A DNA stretch of 64,000 bases from Ehretia macrophylla (GCA_037974665.1 CM075775.1:68310945-68374944); one strand, 5' to 3'; counted from the stretch's first letter, positions 24,800 to 36,110 are shown. Numbers and translations: made by a program. The notes: generated by a model from the sequence alone, not told the origin.

Positions 24800-25840
24800 C
24801 TATCTGGCTACTCTATCTAATATCTGGTCAAGAAAGGGTAGAGGGAAATGGTCTTTCCGGGTCTTGGCATTAAGCTTTCTATAGTCAATACAGACATGCC
24901 ACCCAGTAGCGGTGCGTGTAGGAATAAGCTCACCCTTATCATTAGGGACTACTGTGATCCCAGACTTCTTTGGTACCACCTGCACCGGACTGACCCATGA
25001 ACTATCAGAAATCGGGTAAATGATACCTGCATCGAGAAGTTTAATGACTTCCTTATAAACAACCTCACTCATGTCTGGGTTCAGCCTCATTTGCATCTCG
25101 CGGGAAGGAGTAGCACCATCTTCTAAGTGAATCCGATGCATACACAACGAAGGGTCTATACCTCGTAAGTCAGAAATGGTCCACCCTATAGCCTTTTGAT
25201 GATCACGAAAGACTCCTAACAATTTCTCCTCATGCTCAGTGGTCAGTTCTGATGCGATAATTACTGGGAGGGTATCATTAGGTCCTAAGTACACATATTT
25301 AAGATGCGTAGGCAAAGGTTTAAGCTCTAAAGCTGGAAGAGACTCAACCGGATGGGGATCAGGACAAACTTTGGATGGAAGGGAGCTACGACTATCATTA
25401 GCCTTGTCAGGGCTAAGATTAGACACTACAGAAGTAGAAGCTACTAGCTCTTTCACAAATGAATCAGAGTCAAATTGAGTCAAGATTGCCTCAAGCTCTG
25501 CAAGCTCATCATCAACAGTCAACATCGAATAGGCATGTCCCTCAATACAAGGGTCAATGATATCAACCATGAAGCACTCATCCTCAGAATGTCTACTTAC
25601 TCGATTGGCCGCCTCTGCGACCCTCACCTTAACTCTCATATTCCCAAAGGTTAATTCAATCATCCCTGTCCTACAATATATCACCGCATCAGCTGTGGCC
25701 AGAAAAGGTCTCCCTAGAAGAACTGGTGTTGCATGCCTAGTGTCTAGTCCTGAGTCCATGTCTAAGACAATGAAGTCAACTGGGAAAAGAAATTCACCAA
25801 CTCTAACTAAGACATCCTCAATTATCCCTCTAGGTCGTCT
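24800..25840 (-). pseudogene. pol: Athila-like protease end, linker and reverse transcriptase N-terminus
   Basis: Same frame as above. The protease C-terminal part (TPVLLGRPFLATADAVI) is followed by a variable acidic linker, then the RT lead-in (LKYVYLGPNDTLPVIIAS) and RT motifs LLDAGIIYPISDSSWVSPVQ and VCIDYRKLNAKTRKDHFPLP. The frame breaks at TAG (24800-24802) just before the YYCFLDGYSGYNQI motif that holds the first catalytic aspartate. RT would copy element RNA into DNA inside the particle. Confidence 0.87.
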
Positions 25841-26230
25841 CTAAGATCGATCTGCCAACTGAAGTGTAACATTTGTGGGAGTCAACTCCCCCAAACCTAA
25901 ACGCTCATATACTGCAAATGGAATGAGATTCACACTAGACCCTAAGTCAAGGAGGGCATGATCTACTTGTTGATCTTGAATGATGCAAGGAATGGTGAAG
26001 GCTCCGGGGTCATTAAACTTGGGCGGAAGGCCCCTAGTGTATATGCTACTTACTTTCTCTGTGAGCCTCACCTTCTTTAGAATGTGGGTAGATTGCCTCT
26101 TCCTAATGCACAAGCCTTTGAGGAATTTGGCATAAGACGGTATCTGTTGGATAACTTCAATAAGATGCAGGTTTATCTTAATATCCTTCAAGTGGTCTAA
26201 TACCCGAGACTGCTTATCATCTTTCCTAGG
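25841..26230 (-). pseudogene. Athila-like aspartic protease region
   Basis: Continues the same frame. It begins with the conserved lead-in IPSYAKFLKGLC, then PGAFTIPCIIQDQQVDHALLD, and carries the active-site segment LLDLGSSVNLIPF. The retroviral-type DTG/DSG is DLG here, as is usual in Athila/Tat proteases. The protease would cut the gag-pol polyprotein. The frame ends at TAG (25841-25843), after QLADRS, and the downstream residues (RRPRGIIEDVLV) plainly belong to the same protein. This is the third disabling stop. Confidence 0.85.
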
Positions 26231-27088
26231 TCACTCTAAAGCAGTAGGATAAGGCACCCTAGAAGGACTATCATCACTGTGATCTACAACCTGCTTCTCA
26301 TCTCTCTGCGAAGGAATGGTGTTTTCTCTACTATTCTCTATCTCATCTCCCGACTCACTTCCTACTCTTTCAACCTTTTCCTCAACCTCTTTTGTATTCC
26401 TACTCTTGTCACTCACTCTCTTTGTTCCATTAGACTCATCCACCTGATTATCTAACTGGTAACCACTCCGAAGGGTGATAACAGCTTTGGCTTGCTCATG
26501 GGTGGTCTCATTGTGGACATTGCTACACTGGCCATGTAGATTCTCGACAGTCTGAGCAAGGAGCTTACCCTCATCCCTCCTAGTAATTTGTTGGGCCAGT
26601 TGCCCAACTTGAGTTTCCAACTCAGCAATAGATTGCTGCTGAGCATGAATTACTTGAAGTAACTTGTCAAACTTATCATCAGGCTTGTTAGGAGGAAGAT
26701 GAGGGCTAGGCTGAAATTGATTCCCTGGTTGCAGTTTAAAGTGAGGCCCATTAGACACATGATAGTATCCAGGAGGATTAGATTGAGGCTTTTGCACTTG
26801 AGCCTGTGAAAATGAAGGGTCAGGATTCCCTTGACGCCATGAGAAAGCTAGATGATCTCGCCAACCAGGATTATATGTATTCGAATATGGATTGTAATTG
26901 CGAGAATAACCCTGGCCAGCACAAACTTGTTCCTGAATAAATTCAGGGAACTGAGAGGCAAGAGGACACCCTAGTGTAGGGTGGTCCACTGCAGAACATA
27001 AAGCACAACATTGAACATTTGGTAGGGCAGGTGAAGAAGTAGACCCTAAAGATATAAACTGATCAAATTTCTTGGTCAAAGCTGCCAC
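26231..27088 (-). pseudogene. gag: Athila-like gag, C-terminal part with zinc knuckle
   Basis: Same-frame continuation of gag after the TAA at 27089. Counting from the GTG at 27085 read as residue 1, a CX2CX4HX4C zinc knuckle stands at about C28, C31, H36 and C41 (CALCSAVDHPTLGC), the nucleic-acid-binding nucleocapsid motif. A Q/N/P-rich middle and a heptad-like stretch (AELETQVGQLAQQI) follow, then a charged linker. The frame stops at TGA (26231-26233), in a context where Athila proteins usually have tryptophan before an RKDD-like segment. A TGG-to-TGA change is therefore likely. Confidence 0.85.
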
Positions 27089-28003
27089 TTATGAGTTTAG
27101 GTCCCCATTTATGCTCACCTCATATAGTGTCCTCCTAGAAGTGGGCTTACCCATTCTATCCATTGTTGAGTCTTGAAATGAGTCTTTGGCAATACTATCA
27201 AGTCGGGCCCATGCCTCATTTGGGGTGAGGTTATAAAACCCTCCATTACTCATTGAATTCACCATCGTTTTCTGCTGTGGTGTCAAACCTCTATAGAAAT
27301 ACTGAAGCAACCTAGGCCTATCGAACCCATGGTGTGGGCAGTGACGAATGAGTCCATTAAACCTATCCCAAGTTTCATGAAATGACTCTAAATCGGACTG
27401 GGAAAAAGTCATGATGTTCTCTTGAAGAGATGAGGTCTGGGCCATCGGAAAAAATCTAAACAGAAATTGAGTCAACAGTTCTTCCCAAGAAGTAATGGTT
27501 CCCTCTTCAAGGGAATGAAGACATTCTTTAGCTTTGTCCTTAAGAGAAAGTGGGAAGAAACGCAATCGGATATTTTCTTGAGTAACATTTGGAACATGCA
27601 CAGTGGTACATATCTCAAGAAAATCACGAATATGCGCATGTGGATTTTCATTGCTTTTCCCGTATAATGATGGAAGTACTGCTATCGTACCAGGTTTCAT
27701 GTCAAAGTCCACATTATGGATGGCAGGTGGTCGGATAGCAATATTCGGCTGATATGTGGTCGGGAGAAAATGCTGCCTAAGAGGTATATCATCAGGATCA
27801 GGATTATTGGGGACAATGGGAAGATGGGGAATTTGAGGATTATTAACATTTTGAGGCACATTCAAATTTCCTTCATGCTCCGCCATGATTGTAGTTAAGC
27901 CCTTCTGATTCCTACGGTGTGGGATTCTTTGTGGTTCGGGCTCAAAGGGTTCTATAGGCAATCCTAAAGAACGACGTCCAAGCATACACAAGAAGCCAAG
28001 CAA
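27089..28003 (-). pseudogene. gag: Athila-like gag, N-terminal part
   Basis: A 304-residue frame encoding the capsid-like gag core of plant gypsy elements. Recognisable segments are HIRDFLEICTTV, then LRFFPLSLKDKAKECLHSL, then TSWEELLTQFLFRFFP, then CPHHGF and FYRGLTPQQ. Gag packages the element RNA into virus-like particles in the cytoplasm. The first ATG at 28003 is taken as start, but a second ATG (MAEHEGN) about 40 codons in is also possible. The frame ends at an in-frame TAA (27089-27091), and gag sequence continues in the same frame beyond it, so this stop is a lesion rather than the natural end. Confidence 0.88.
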
Positions 28004-28383
28004 ATGAGAAATTACTAAATTGAAATAAAAACCTAAAACTAGAAATAAACTATTTAAGAAAAATAATCAACTAGAAAACTAGATAAATAAATAAATAAAC
28101 GAAAAGTAAAATAAATGAATTACTAAATGAATAAAAAGCAATAAAATCACTAAGATAATAGAGAAATCAAATAAAATAAAAAAATAAAAAATAAAAATAA
28201 AAATAAAAAAAAATAAAAAATTCAAGATAACTATTTAAACTAAAACAACTAATAAAGTAATCTAAAAATAATAAAGTAAAACAAGAAAAATATTTTTTTT
28301 TTGCAAAAATAACTAAATAACTAAATAACTAAATACTAACACTTAAACAAAATACTACACTAGTCCAAAAACAATATTGTGCC
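28004..28383 (-). other. Untranslated leader of Athila-like element
   Basis: The region between primer site and gag start is very A-rich on the plus strand, with aataaataaa-type low-complexity runs at about 28070-28350. I see no coding potential. Confidence 0.75.
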
Positions 28384-28401
28384 TCCCCGGCAACGGCGCC
28401 A
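28384..28401 (-). other. Primer binding site (tRNA-Asp) of Athila-like element
   Basis: The plus strand reads tccccggcaacggcgcca, the 3' end of plant tRNA-Asp including CCA. The minus-strand transcript is therefore complementary to that tRNA over 18 nt. It begins 6 bp inside the 5' LTR. Confidence 0.9.
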
Positions 28402-28407
28402 AAAACT

Positions 28408-29977
28408 TGATGGGTGCTTAGCTTAGGGTAAAATTAAGCTCAATTCTAAGCCAAGTTTTAACTCGCAAGTGCACGAGTAATTGTAGTGTAGTGTGCTAGT
28501 GCGAGGTCGAATCCACAGGGAGACAATTTGAAAGTTTGTAGAAAAGTGTAAGTAAAGTGCCTAAGTAATTAAACTAAATTAAATTGCAAATTGAGTGATT
28601 TAAATGAAAGTTAACTAAAAATAAAATAAAAGTGAAATTAAATGCGAAAACTAAAATTAAATATGAAAGTTGAAATTGAAGTTTGACCACTATTGAGAAA
28701 GGTTTAGGGATCGGATTCCTATGCAAAGTTGAATTCTAGGCTCGAACTTAGGATTTCTTATTTTGATGCAAAATTAGACTACAAGCCTAATTAATTAAAT
28801 AATCACCTAAAGTTAACTAATTAACAGGTTAGACCTAGTTTCGAGGTGCAACGCTATCTCCAAGTCCTTTATCTAGCCAGAGTATAGATTTGTCCTAAAA
28901 TCCTAGGCTTACGAATTAATTAATTAAGTGGAAGAAAACTATGGTACAACCTATAGTTTTCACAATCAAGCCCAATTTATATATTTGATCTACCCTATGA
29001 ATTCCTATTAATTACTAGCTACAAGCATAACAAATTAATAGAATAAATAATAAAGCATGTAAATCAAATATATAAGACTAGCATCAAAATAATCCAACCA
29101 AGTTCAAGACCATAAAACTAAATTATTGCATAGTAATCCTACCCTAAACAATGAATTAATTGTTCATGTTCAACAAAACTGAATCAAAATTATAAAAAGA
29201 AAGTGAATTAAACTTCTTCGTAAATTAATTCGAATCTGTTGAAAATAATAATTTAAAACACAGATTAAATCTCAATTGCAAAGCGAATCTTTAACTCAAA
29301 ACCTGAACAGTAAAGAAAAATAAGGCTCACTGCAATTTTTTCCTTCTCTGTCGTCAAACTATTTTTTTCCCTCTACTGCTGAAGCTTCTGTCTTTTTCTA
29401 ATTTTTTCTCGCACTGTCCAATGCTCTCAAAGCTTTCTGCCTCTCATTCTTTTTCCTACTGCGTCGCACTGCCTCCTCTTTTTCGTTATTGTTCTCACGC
29501 CGCAGCTCTCCCATTTGCAATTGCTACTGCGTGCCTTTTTATAATAAAAGTCCACCGCCCTAATACTGAGATGGGCTTAATCTCCGTGGCCTTAGGCCTT
29601 TGACTTTTCCATGCTTTTGTTCTCTTTTTTTACCAAAGCTTTATTTACTTTTCTTAAGTCCAAATCAGACCTTTCTTCATGGTCCAACGTATAGCCAAGA
29701 TTTGTTTATTTGTTTTCAGTACAAAGTCCAATATGGACTAAGTTGACCCGTTGACCACATGGCCTTTTGCCCTTTCAACTCCAACGTGGACTATTTGTTT
29801 TTTTTTCTTTGTTATCTTTTTCTTTAGCCAACTTCTTTTCAAATCAGCCCCAAATACTTTTTCATCATTTAATTCCTACATGCACAAAAATACAATTAAA
29901 GTGATCAAATATTATAATTAATGTACATAATTAATTCTAAAAAACAAAGAAATAGCCCTGAAAATATGAATACATCA
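28408..29977 (-). repeat. Athila-like element, 5' LTR
   Basis: A 1,570-bp LTR, the 5' one in the element's own orientation because the primer site lies next to its inner end. On the minus strand a TATA box (TATAAAAA, plus-strand 29536-29543) precedes ggcacgc, a plausible promoter. Its T-rich and pyrimidine-rich parts create a 60-aa open frame on the plus strand in both LTRs, which is not a gene. Confidence 0.94.
29536..29543 (-). promoter_or_regulatory. Putative TATA box in 5' LTR of Athila-like element
   Basis: Minus-strand TATAAAAA followed by ggcacgc, conserved in both LTRs. This would place the Pol II start about 25-30 bp further left. Inferred from sequence only. Confidence 0.5.
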
Positions 29978-29982
29978 GCAAC
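29978..29982. repeat. Target site duplication of Athila-like element, right copy
   Basis: gcaac immediately after the right LTR; pairs with 19009-19013. The 5S spacer continues with cctaacc, as in intact units. Confidence 0.92.
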
Positions 29983-30009
29983 CCTAACCAGGCCAAAAAA
30001 ATTAAAAAG

Positions 30010-30128
30010 GGTGTGCAACACGGGGACTTCCCAGGGGGTCACCCATCCTACAACTCCCCTCGCCCAAGCATGCTTAACTTCGGAGTTTTGATGGAATCCG
30101 ATGCATTAGTACTGGTATGATCGTACCC
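30010..30128 (-). rRNA. 5S rRNA: 5S rRNA gene, minus copy 29 (degenerate)
   Basis: 119 nt, the only minus-strand gene right of the Athila-like element. Box C is heavily altered (cctacaactcccctc on the plus strand), with changes also in box A and near both ends, so it is probably not transcribed. The inversion junction lies about 28 bp upstream of its 5' end. Confidence 0.88.
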
Positions 30129-30575
30129 GTCATGTTGAGGCACAATTCCTATATGTTTGCGGCCAGGTCTTCGTCGCTCCGGTGGCCATAACTTATGATC
30201 CGTAAGGAGTTACGCAGCGCACAGCATACCGTTCTAAAGCTCTTTGAGAGCTCTACGACAGGGGCAATAAGCTTGCTCGTCGTGCCCCTCTTTGGAGCCC
30301 AAAATCAAACGTTTTCATCAGTTTTAGGCAACTTTTCTCCTTTCGCTCTGTTTTTTCATCCCGGATCGTACGTCGTGAGTTGTTAAAAGGACGACAACCT
30401 GACTCGTAGGACATCAGAGGGAACTACAACTTGTCGATATCACGTCTTGCGAGGATGCTGCGTTGTTCAAGCGGATGGGTTGTCCTTAAGCCCATTGGGC
30501 CTTTTCAATGGGCCATCTCTCTAGGCTGGGACTATGAACCGTTAACACATATAGGAATTGTTCCCTCAACATGAT

Positions 30576-30694
30576 GGGTGCGATCATACCAGCACTAATG
30601 CATCGGATCCCATCAGAACTACGAAGCTAAGCGTGCTTTGGTGAGAGTAGTACTAGGATGGGTGACCCCCTTGGAAGTCCTCGTGTTGCACCCC
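30576..30694 (+). rRNA. 5S rRNA: 5S rRNA gene, plus copy 1
   Basis: 119 nt, the first plus-strand gene after the inversion. Box C is intact; box A region changed (actacgaagctaagcgtgc). Shares rare variants with plus copy 4, three units away. Confidence 0.92.
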
Positions 30695-31252
30695 ATTTTC
30701 AATTTTTTTTGCCGTGGTTTGGGTTGCCAAGATACTTTATCCACCAAATCTCTATTACCGAATCCCACATAACATTGGGCAACACAACTTCACTTCACGT
30801 AGAGGCTGGGCCCGCAAACCGAGGGCGTAGGGTTTGTGACCAGGTCTCTGTCGCTCCAGTGCCCATAACTTTTGATCTGTAAGGAGTTACACGGTGCACA
30901 ACATACTGTTGCAAAGCTCTCTGAGAGCTCTACAACGGGGGCAGCCAGCTTGCTCGTTGTGCCCATTTTTGGAGCCAAAAATCGAACATTTTCATCAGTT
31001 TCAGGCCACTTTTCTTCTCTTCCTCTATTTTTCCGTCCCAGATCGTACGTCATGAGCTATTAAAAGGAGGACAACCTGACTCGCGGGACATCAGAGAGCC
31101 CTACAACGTGTCTATATCACGTCTTGCGAGGATGCTGCGTTATTCGAGCGGATGGGTTGTCGTTAATCCCATTGGGCCTTTTGAATGAGCCATCACTCTA
31201 GGCTGGGACTGTGAACCGTTAACACATATAGGAATTGTGCACTCAACATGAC

Positions 31253-31371
31253 AGGTGCGATCATACCAGCACTAGTGCACCGGATCCCATCAGAACTCCG
31301 AAGTTAAGCGTGCTTGGGCTAGAGTAGTAGTATGATGGGTGACCCCCTATAAAGTCCTCGTGTTGCACCCC
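31253..31371 (+). rRNA. 5S rRNA: 5S rRNA gene, plus copy 2
   Basis: 119 nt. Box C altered (gtagtagtatgatggg), intermediate element changed (gggctagag), and cctataaag near the 3' end. Confidence 0.91.
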
Positions 31372-31929
31372 TTTTTCAATTTTTTTTGCCCTGGTTGGGG
31401 TTCCCAAGATACTTTATCCACCAAATCTCGATTACCGAATCCCACGAAACATTGGGCAAGACAACTTCGCTTTACGTAGAGGCCGGGCCCGCAAACCGAG
31501 GGCGTAGGGTTTGTGACTAGGTGTCCGTCGCTCCGGTGCCCATAACTTTTGATCCGTAAGGAGTAACGCGGCGCACAGCATACCGTTGCAAAGCTCTTTG
31601 AGAGCTCTACGACGTGGGCAGCCAGCTTGCTCGCTGTGGCCGTTTTTGGAGCCTAAATTTGAACGTTTTCATCAGTTTCAGTCCACCTTTCATCTTTAGC
31701 TCTATTTTTCCGTCACGAATCATACGTCGTGAGCTGTTAAAAGGAAGACAACCTGACTCGCGGGATATCAGAGGACCCTACAATGTGTCGACATCACGTC
31801 TTGCGAGGATGCTGCGTTGGTGAAGCGGATGGGTTGTCGTTAAGCCCATTGAGCCTTTTGAACGGGCCATACCTCTAGGCTGGGACTGTGAACCGTTAAC
31901 ACATATAGGAATTGTGTCCTCGACATGAC

Positions 31930-32048
31930 GGGTGCGATCATAACAGCACTAATGCACCGGATCCCATCAGAACTCCAAAGTTAAGCGTGCTTAGGCGAGA
32001 GTAGTACTAGGATGGGTGACCCCTTGGGAAGTCCTCGTGTTGCACCCC
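31930..32048 (+). rRNA. 5S rRNA: 5S rRNA gene, plus copy 3
   Basis: 119 nt. Box C is intact; changes at cataacagc, actccaaag and cttaggcgag. Confidence 0.93.
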
Positions 32049-32606
32049 CTTTTCAAATTTTTTTGCCCTGGTTCGGGTTGCCAAGATACTTTATCCACCA
32101 AATCTCCATTACCGAATCCCACGGAACATTGGGCAAGACAACTTCGCTTCAGGTAGAGGCCGGGCCGGCAAACCGAGGGCGTAGGGTTTGCGACCAGGTC
32201 TCCGTCGCTTCGGTGGCCATAACTTTTGATCCGTAAGGAGTTACGTAGCGCACAGCATACCGTTGTAAAGCTCTCTGAGAGCTCTACGACAAGGGAAACA
32301 AGCTTGCTCGTCGTGCCCCTTTTTGGAGCCCAAAATCGAACATTTTCATCAGTTTTAGGCCACTTTTCTTCTTTCGCTCGGTTTTTCCGTCCCGGATCGC
32401 ACGTCGTGATCTGTTAAAAGGACGACAACCTGACTCGCAGGACATCAGAGGGAACTACAACTTGTCGATATCACGTCTTGGGAGGATGCTGCGTTGTTGA
32501 AGCGGATGGGTTGTCGTTAAGCCCATTGGGCCTTTTGAATGGGCCATCTCTCTAGGCTGGGACTATGAACCGTTAACACATATAGGAATTGTTCCCTCAA
32601 CATGAT

Positions 32607-32726
32607 GGGTGCGATCATACCAGCACTAATGCACCGGATCCCATCAGAACTACGAAGTTAAGCGTGCTTGGGTGATAGTAGGACTAGGATGGGTGACCCC
32701 CTTGGGAAGTCCTTGTGTTGCACCCC
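32607..32726 (+). rRNA. 5S rRNA: 5S rRNA gene, plus copy 4
   Basis: 120 nt, with one extra C in the gaccccc run. Shares ttccctcaacatgatggg and actacgaag with plus copy 1. One change in box C (taggactagg). Confidence 0.91.
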
Positions 32727-33284
32727 ATTTTCAATTTTTTTTGTCCTGGTTGGGGTTGCCAAGATACTTTATCCACCAAATCTCGATTACCGAATCCCAC
32801 AGAACATTGGGCAAGACAACTCCGCTTTACGTAGAGGCCGGGCCCGCAAACTGAGGGCGTAGGGTTTGTGACCAAGTGTCCGTCGCTCCGGTGCCCATAA
32901 CTTTTGATCCGTAAGGAGTAACGCGGCGCACAGCATACCGTTGTAAAGCTCTTTGAGAGCTCTACGACGTGGGAAGCCAGCTTGCTCGATGTGGCCATTT
33001 TTGGAGCCCAAAATTGACATTTTCATCAGTTTCAGTCCACCTTTCTTCTTTAGCTCTATTTTTTCATCACGAATCGTACGTCGTGAGCTGTTAAAAGGAC
33101 GACAACCTGACTCTCGGGATATCAGAGGGCCGTACAACGTGTCGATATGGCGTCTAGCGAGGATGCTGCGTTGTTGAAGTGGATGGGTTGTCGTTAAGCC
33201 CCATTGGGCCTTTTGAATGGGCCATCTCTCTAGGTTGGAACTGTGAACTGTTAACACATATAGGAATTATGCCCTCAACATGAC

Positions 33285-33403
33285 GGGTGCGATCATACCA
33301 GCACTAATGCACCGGATCCCCTCAGAACTCCGAAGTTAAGCATGCTTAGGCGAGAGTAGTACTAGGATGGGTGACCCCCTGGGAAGTCCTCGTGTTGCAC
33401 CCC
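33285..33403 (+). rRNA. 5S rRNA: 5S rRNA gene, plus copy 5
   Basis: 119 nt. Box C is intact; changes at cccctcagaac, box A (aagcatgc) and cttaggcgag. The spacer after it closely matches that after plus copy 3. Confidence 0.93.
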
Positions 33404-33961
33404 ATTTTCAAATTTTTTTGCCCTGGTTGGGGTTGCCAAGATACTTTATCCACCAAATATCCATTACCGAATCCCACGGAACATTGGGCAAGACAACTTC
33501 GCTTCACGTAGAGGCCGGGCCCGCAAACCGAGGGCGTAGGGTTTGCGACCAGGTCTTCGTCGCTCCGGTGCCCATAACTTTTGATCTGTAAGGAGTTACG
33601 CAGCGCACAGCATACCGTTGTAAAGCTCTCTGAGAGCTCTACGACAGGGGCAACAAGCTTGCTCGCTGTGCCCCTTTTTGGAGCCCAAAATCGAACGTTT
33701 TCATCAGTTTTAGGCCACTTTTCTTCTTTTGCTCTGTTTTTCCGTCCCGGATCGTACGTCGTGAGTTGTTAAAAGGACGACAACTTGACTCGCAGGACAT
33801 CAGAGGGCACTACAACTTGTCGATATCACATCTTGCGAGGATGCTGCTTTGTTGAAGCGGATGGGTTGTCGTTATGCCCATTGGGCCTTTTGAATGGGCC
33901 ATCTCTCTGGGCTGGGACTGTTAAACGTTAACACATATAGGAATTGTGCCCTCAACATGAC

Positions 33962-34080
33962 GGATGCAATCATACCAGCACTAATGCACCGGATCCCATT
34001 AGAACTCCGAAGTTAAGCGTCCTTGGGCGAGAGTAGTACAAGGATGGGTGACCCCCTTGGAAGTCCTCATGTAGCACCCC
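33962..34080 (+). rRNA. 5S rRNA: 5S rRNA gene, plus copy 6
   Basis: 119 nt. Begins ggatgcaatc; box A change (gcgtcctt), one box C change (tacaagg) and gtagcacc at the 3' stem. Confidence 0.92.
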
Positions 34081-34638
34081 CTTTTCAATTTTTTTTGCCC
34101 TAGTTAGGGTTGCCAAGATACTTTATCCACCAAATCTCTGTTACCAAATCCCACGGAACATTGGGCAAGACAACTTTGCTTCACGTAGTGGCCGAGCCCG
34201 CAAACTTAGAGCGTAGGGTTTGTGACCAGGTCTCCGTCACTCCGGTGTCCATAACATTTGATTCGTAAAGAGTTACGTGGCGCACAGCATACCGTTGTGA
34301 AGCTCTCTGAGAGCTTTACGACGGGGGCACCCTGTTTGCTCGTTGTGCCCCTTTTTTGAGCCCAAAATTGAACGTTTTCATTAGTTTCAGTCCACTTTTC
34401 TTCTTTTACTCTATTTTTCCATCCCGGATCGTAAGTCGTGAGCTGTTAAAAGGACGACAACCTGACTCACGGGACATCAGAGGGCCCTACAACGTGTCGA
34501 TATCACGTCTTGCGAGGATGCTGCGTTGTTGAAGCGGATGGGTTGTCGTTAAGTCCATTGGGCCATTTGAATTGGCCATCTCTCCAGGCTGGCACTATGA
34601 ACCGTTAACACATATAGGAATTGAGCCTTCAACATGAC

Positions 34639-34756
34639 GGGTGTGTCATACCAGCACTAATGCACCAGATCTCATCAGAACTCCGAAGTCAAGCGTGGTT
34701 GGGCGAGAATAGTACTAGGATGGGTGACCCCTTGGGAAGTCCACGTGTTGCACCCC
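34639..34756 (+). rRNA. 5S rRNA: 5S rRNA gene, plus copy 7 (1-nt deletion)
   Basis: 118 nt; one base is missing near the 5' end (gggtgtgtcatacc). Changes in box A (agtcaagcgtgg) and box C (aatagtac). Confidence 0.91.
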
Positions 34757-35314
34757 CTTTTCAATTTTTTTTGCCCTGGTTAGGGTTTCCAAGATACTTT
34801 ATCCACCAAATCTCTACTACCGAATCCCACGGAACATTGGGCAAGACAACTTCACTTCACGTAGAGGCTGGGCCCGCAAACCTAGGGCGTAGGGTTTGTG
34901 ACCAGGTCTCCGTCGCTCCGGTGCCCATAACTTTTGATTCGTAAGGAGTTACGCAACGCACAGCATACCGTTGCAAAGCTCTCTGAGAGCTCTACGACCG
35001 GGGTAGCCACCTTGCTCGCTATGCCCATAATTGTAGCCCAAAATTGAACGTTTTCATCAGTTTCAAGCCACTTTTCTTCTTTTGCACTATTTTTCTGTCC
35101 CGGATCGCACGTCGTGAGCTGTTGAAAGGACAACAACCTGATTCGCTGTACATCAGAGTGCCCTACAACGTTTCGATATCAGGACTTGCGAGGATGCTGC
35201 ATTGTTGAAGTGGATGGGTTGTCGTTAAGCCCATTGGGCCTTTTGAATGGGCCATCTCTCTAGGTTGGGACTGTGAACCGTTAACACATATATGAATTAT
35301 GCCCTCAACATATC

Positions 35315-35433
35315 AGGGACGATCATACCAGCACTAATGCACCAGATCCCATCAGAGCTCCGAAGTTAAGCGTGCTTGGACAAGAGTAGTACTAGGATGG
35401 GTGACCCCTTGGGAAGTCCTTATGTTGTACCCC
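35315..35433 (+). rRNA. 5S rRNA: 5S rRNA gene, plus copy 8
   Basis: About 119 nt with an altered 5' end (agggacgatc). Box C is intact; intermediate element changed (ttggacaagag). Confidence 0.9.
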
Positions 35434-35991
35434 CTTTTCAATTTTTCTGCCCCTGGTTAGGGTTGCCAAGATACTTTATCCACCAAATCTCTATTACCCA
35501 ATCCCACGGAACATTGGACAAGACAACTTCGCTTCACGTAGAGGCTGGGCCCGTAAACTGAGGGCGTAGGGTTTGTGACCAGGTCTCCGTCGCTCCGGTG
35601 GCCATAACTTTTGATCTGTAAGGAGTTACACGGTGCACAGCATACCGTTGCAAAGCTCTCTGAGAGCTCTACGACGGGGGCAGCCATCTTGCTCGCTGTG
35701 TCCATTTTTGGTGCCCAAAATCTAACGTTTTCATCAGTTTCAAGACATTTTTATTCTTTTGCCCAGTTTTTTTGACCCGGATCGTACATCCTGAGCAGTT
35801 AAAAGGACAACAATCTGACTCGCGGGACATCAGAGGGCCCTACAACGTGTCGATATCACGTCTTGCGAGGATGCTGCGTTGTTGAAGCGGATGGGTTGTC
35901 GTTAAGCCCATTGGGCCTTTTGAATGGGCCATCTCTCTAGGCTGGCACTGTGAACCGTTAACACAAATAGGAATTATGCCCTCAACATGAC

Positions 35992-36110
35992 GGGTGCGAT
36001 CATACCAGCACTAATGCAACGGATCCCATCAGAACTCCGAAGTTAAGCGTGCTTGGGCGAGAGTAGTACTAGGATAGGTGACCCCCTATGAAGTCCTCGT
36101 GTTGCAGCCC
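35992..36110 (+). rRNA. 5S rRNA: 5S rRNA gene, plus copy 9
   Basis: 119 nt. Box A is intact; one change in box C (ggataggtgac), plus cctatgaag and gcagccc near the 3' end. Confidence 0.93.

Larger units (their letters stand above)
19014..29977 (-). mobile_element. Athila-like Ty3/gypsy LTR retrotransposon (degenerate, complete structure)
   Basis: A 10,964-bp element in minus orientation. It has two LTRs of 1,572 and 1,570 bp beginning TG and ending CA, a primer site complementary to tRNA-Asp, gag, protease, reverse transcriptase, RNase H and integrase in the gypsy order, and a purine-rich tract next to the 3' LTR. The integrase core, gag pattern, tRNA-Asp priming and long LTRs are those I associate with the Athila lineage. 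It interrupts a 5S spacer about 30 bp beyond a 5S gene, with target duplication gcaac at 19009-19013 and 29978-29982. I count about 23 substitutions between the LTRs (roughly 1.5%). Six in-frame stops make it non-autonomous. Confidence 0.95.
29978..30155 (-). repeat. Remnant minus-strand 5S unit between retrotransposon and inversion junction
   Basis: This resumes the unit cut by the Athila-like element: it starts with the target duplication gcaac and continues through the oligo-A run into a minus-strand 5S gene. About 28 bp upstream of that gene the sequence leaves the minus-strand pattern and joins plus-strand spacer. It is the last unit of the left array. Confidence 0.93.
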
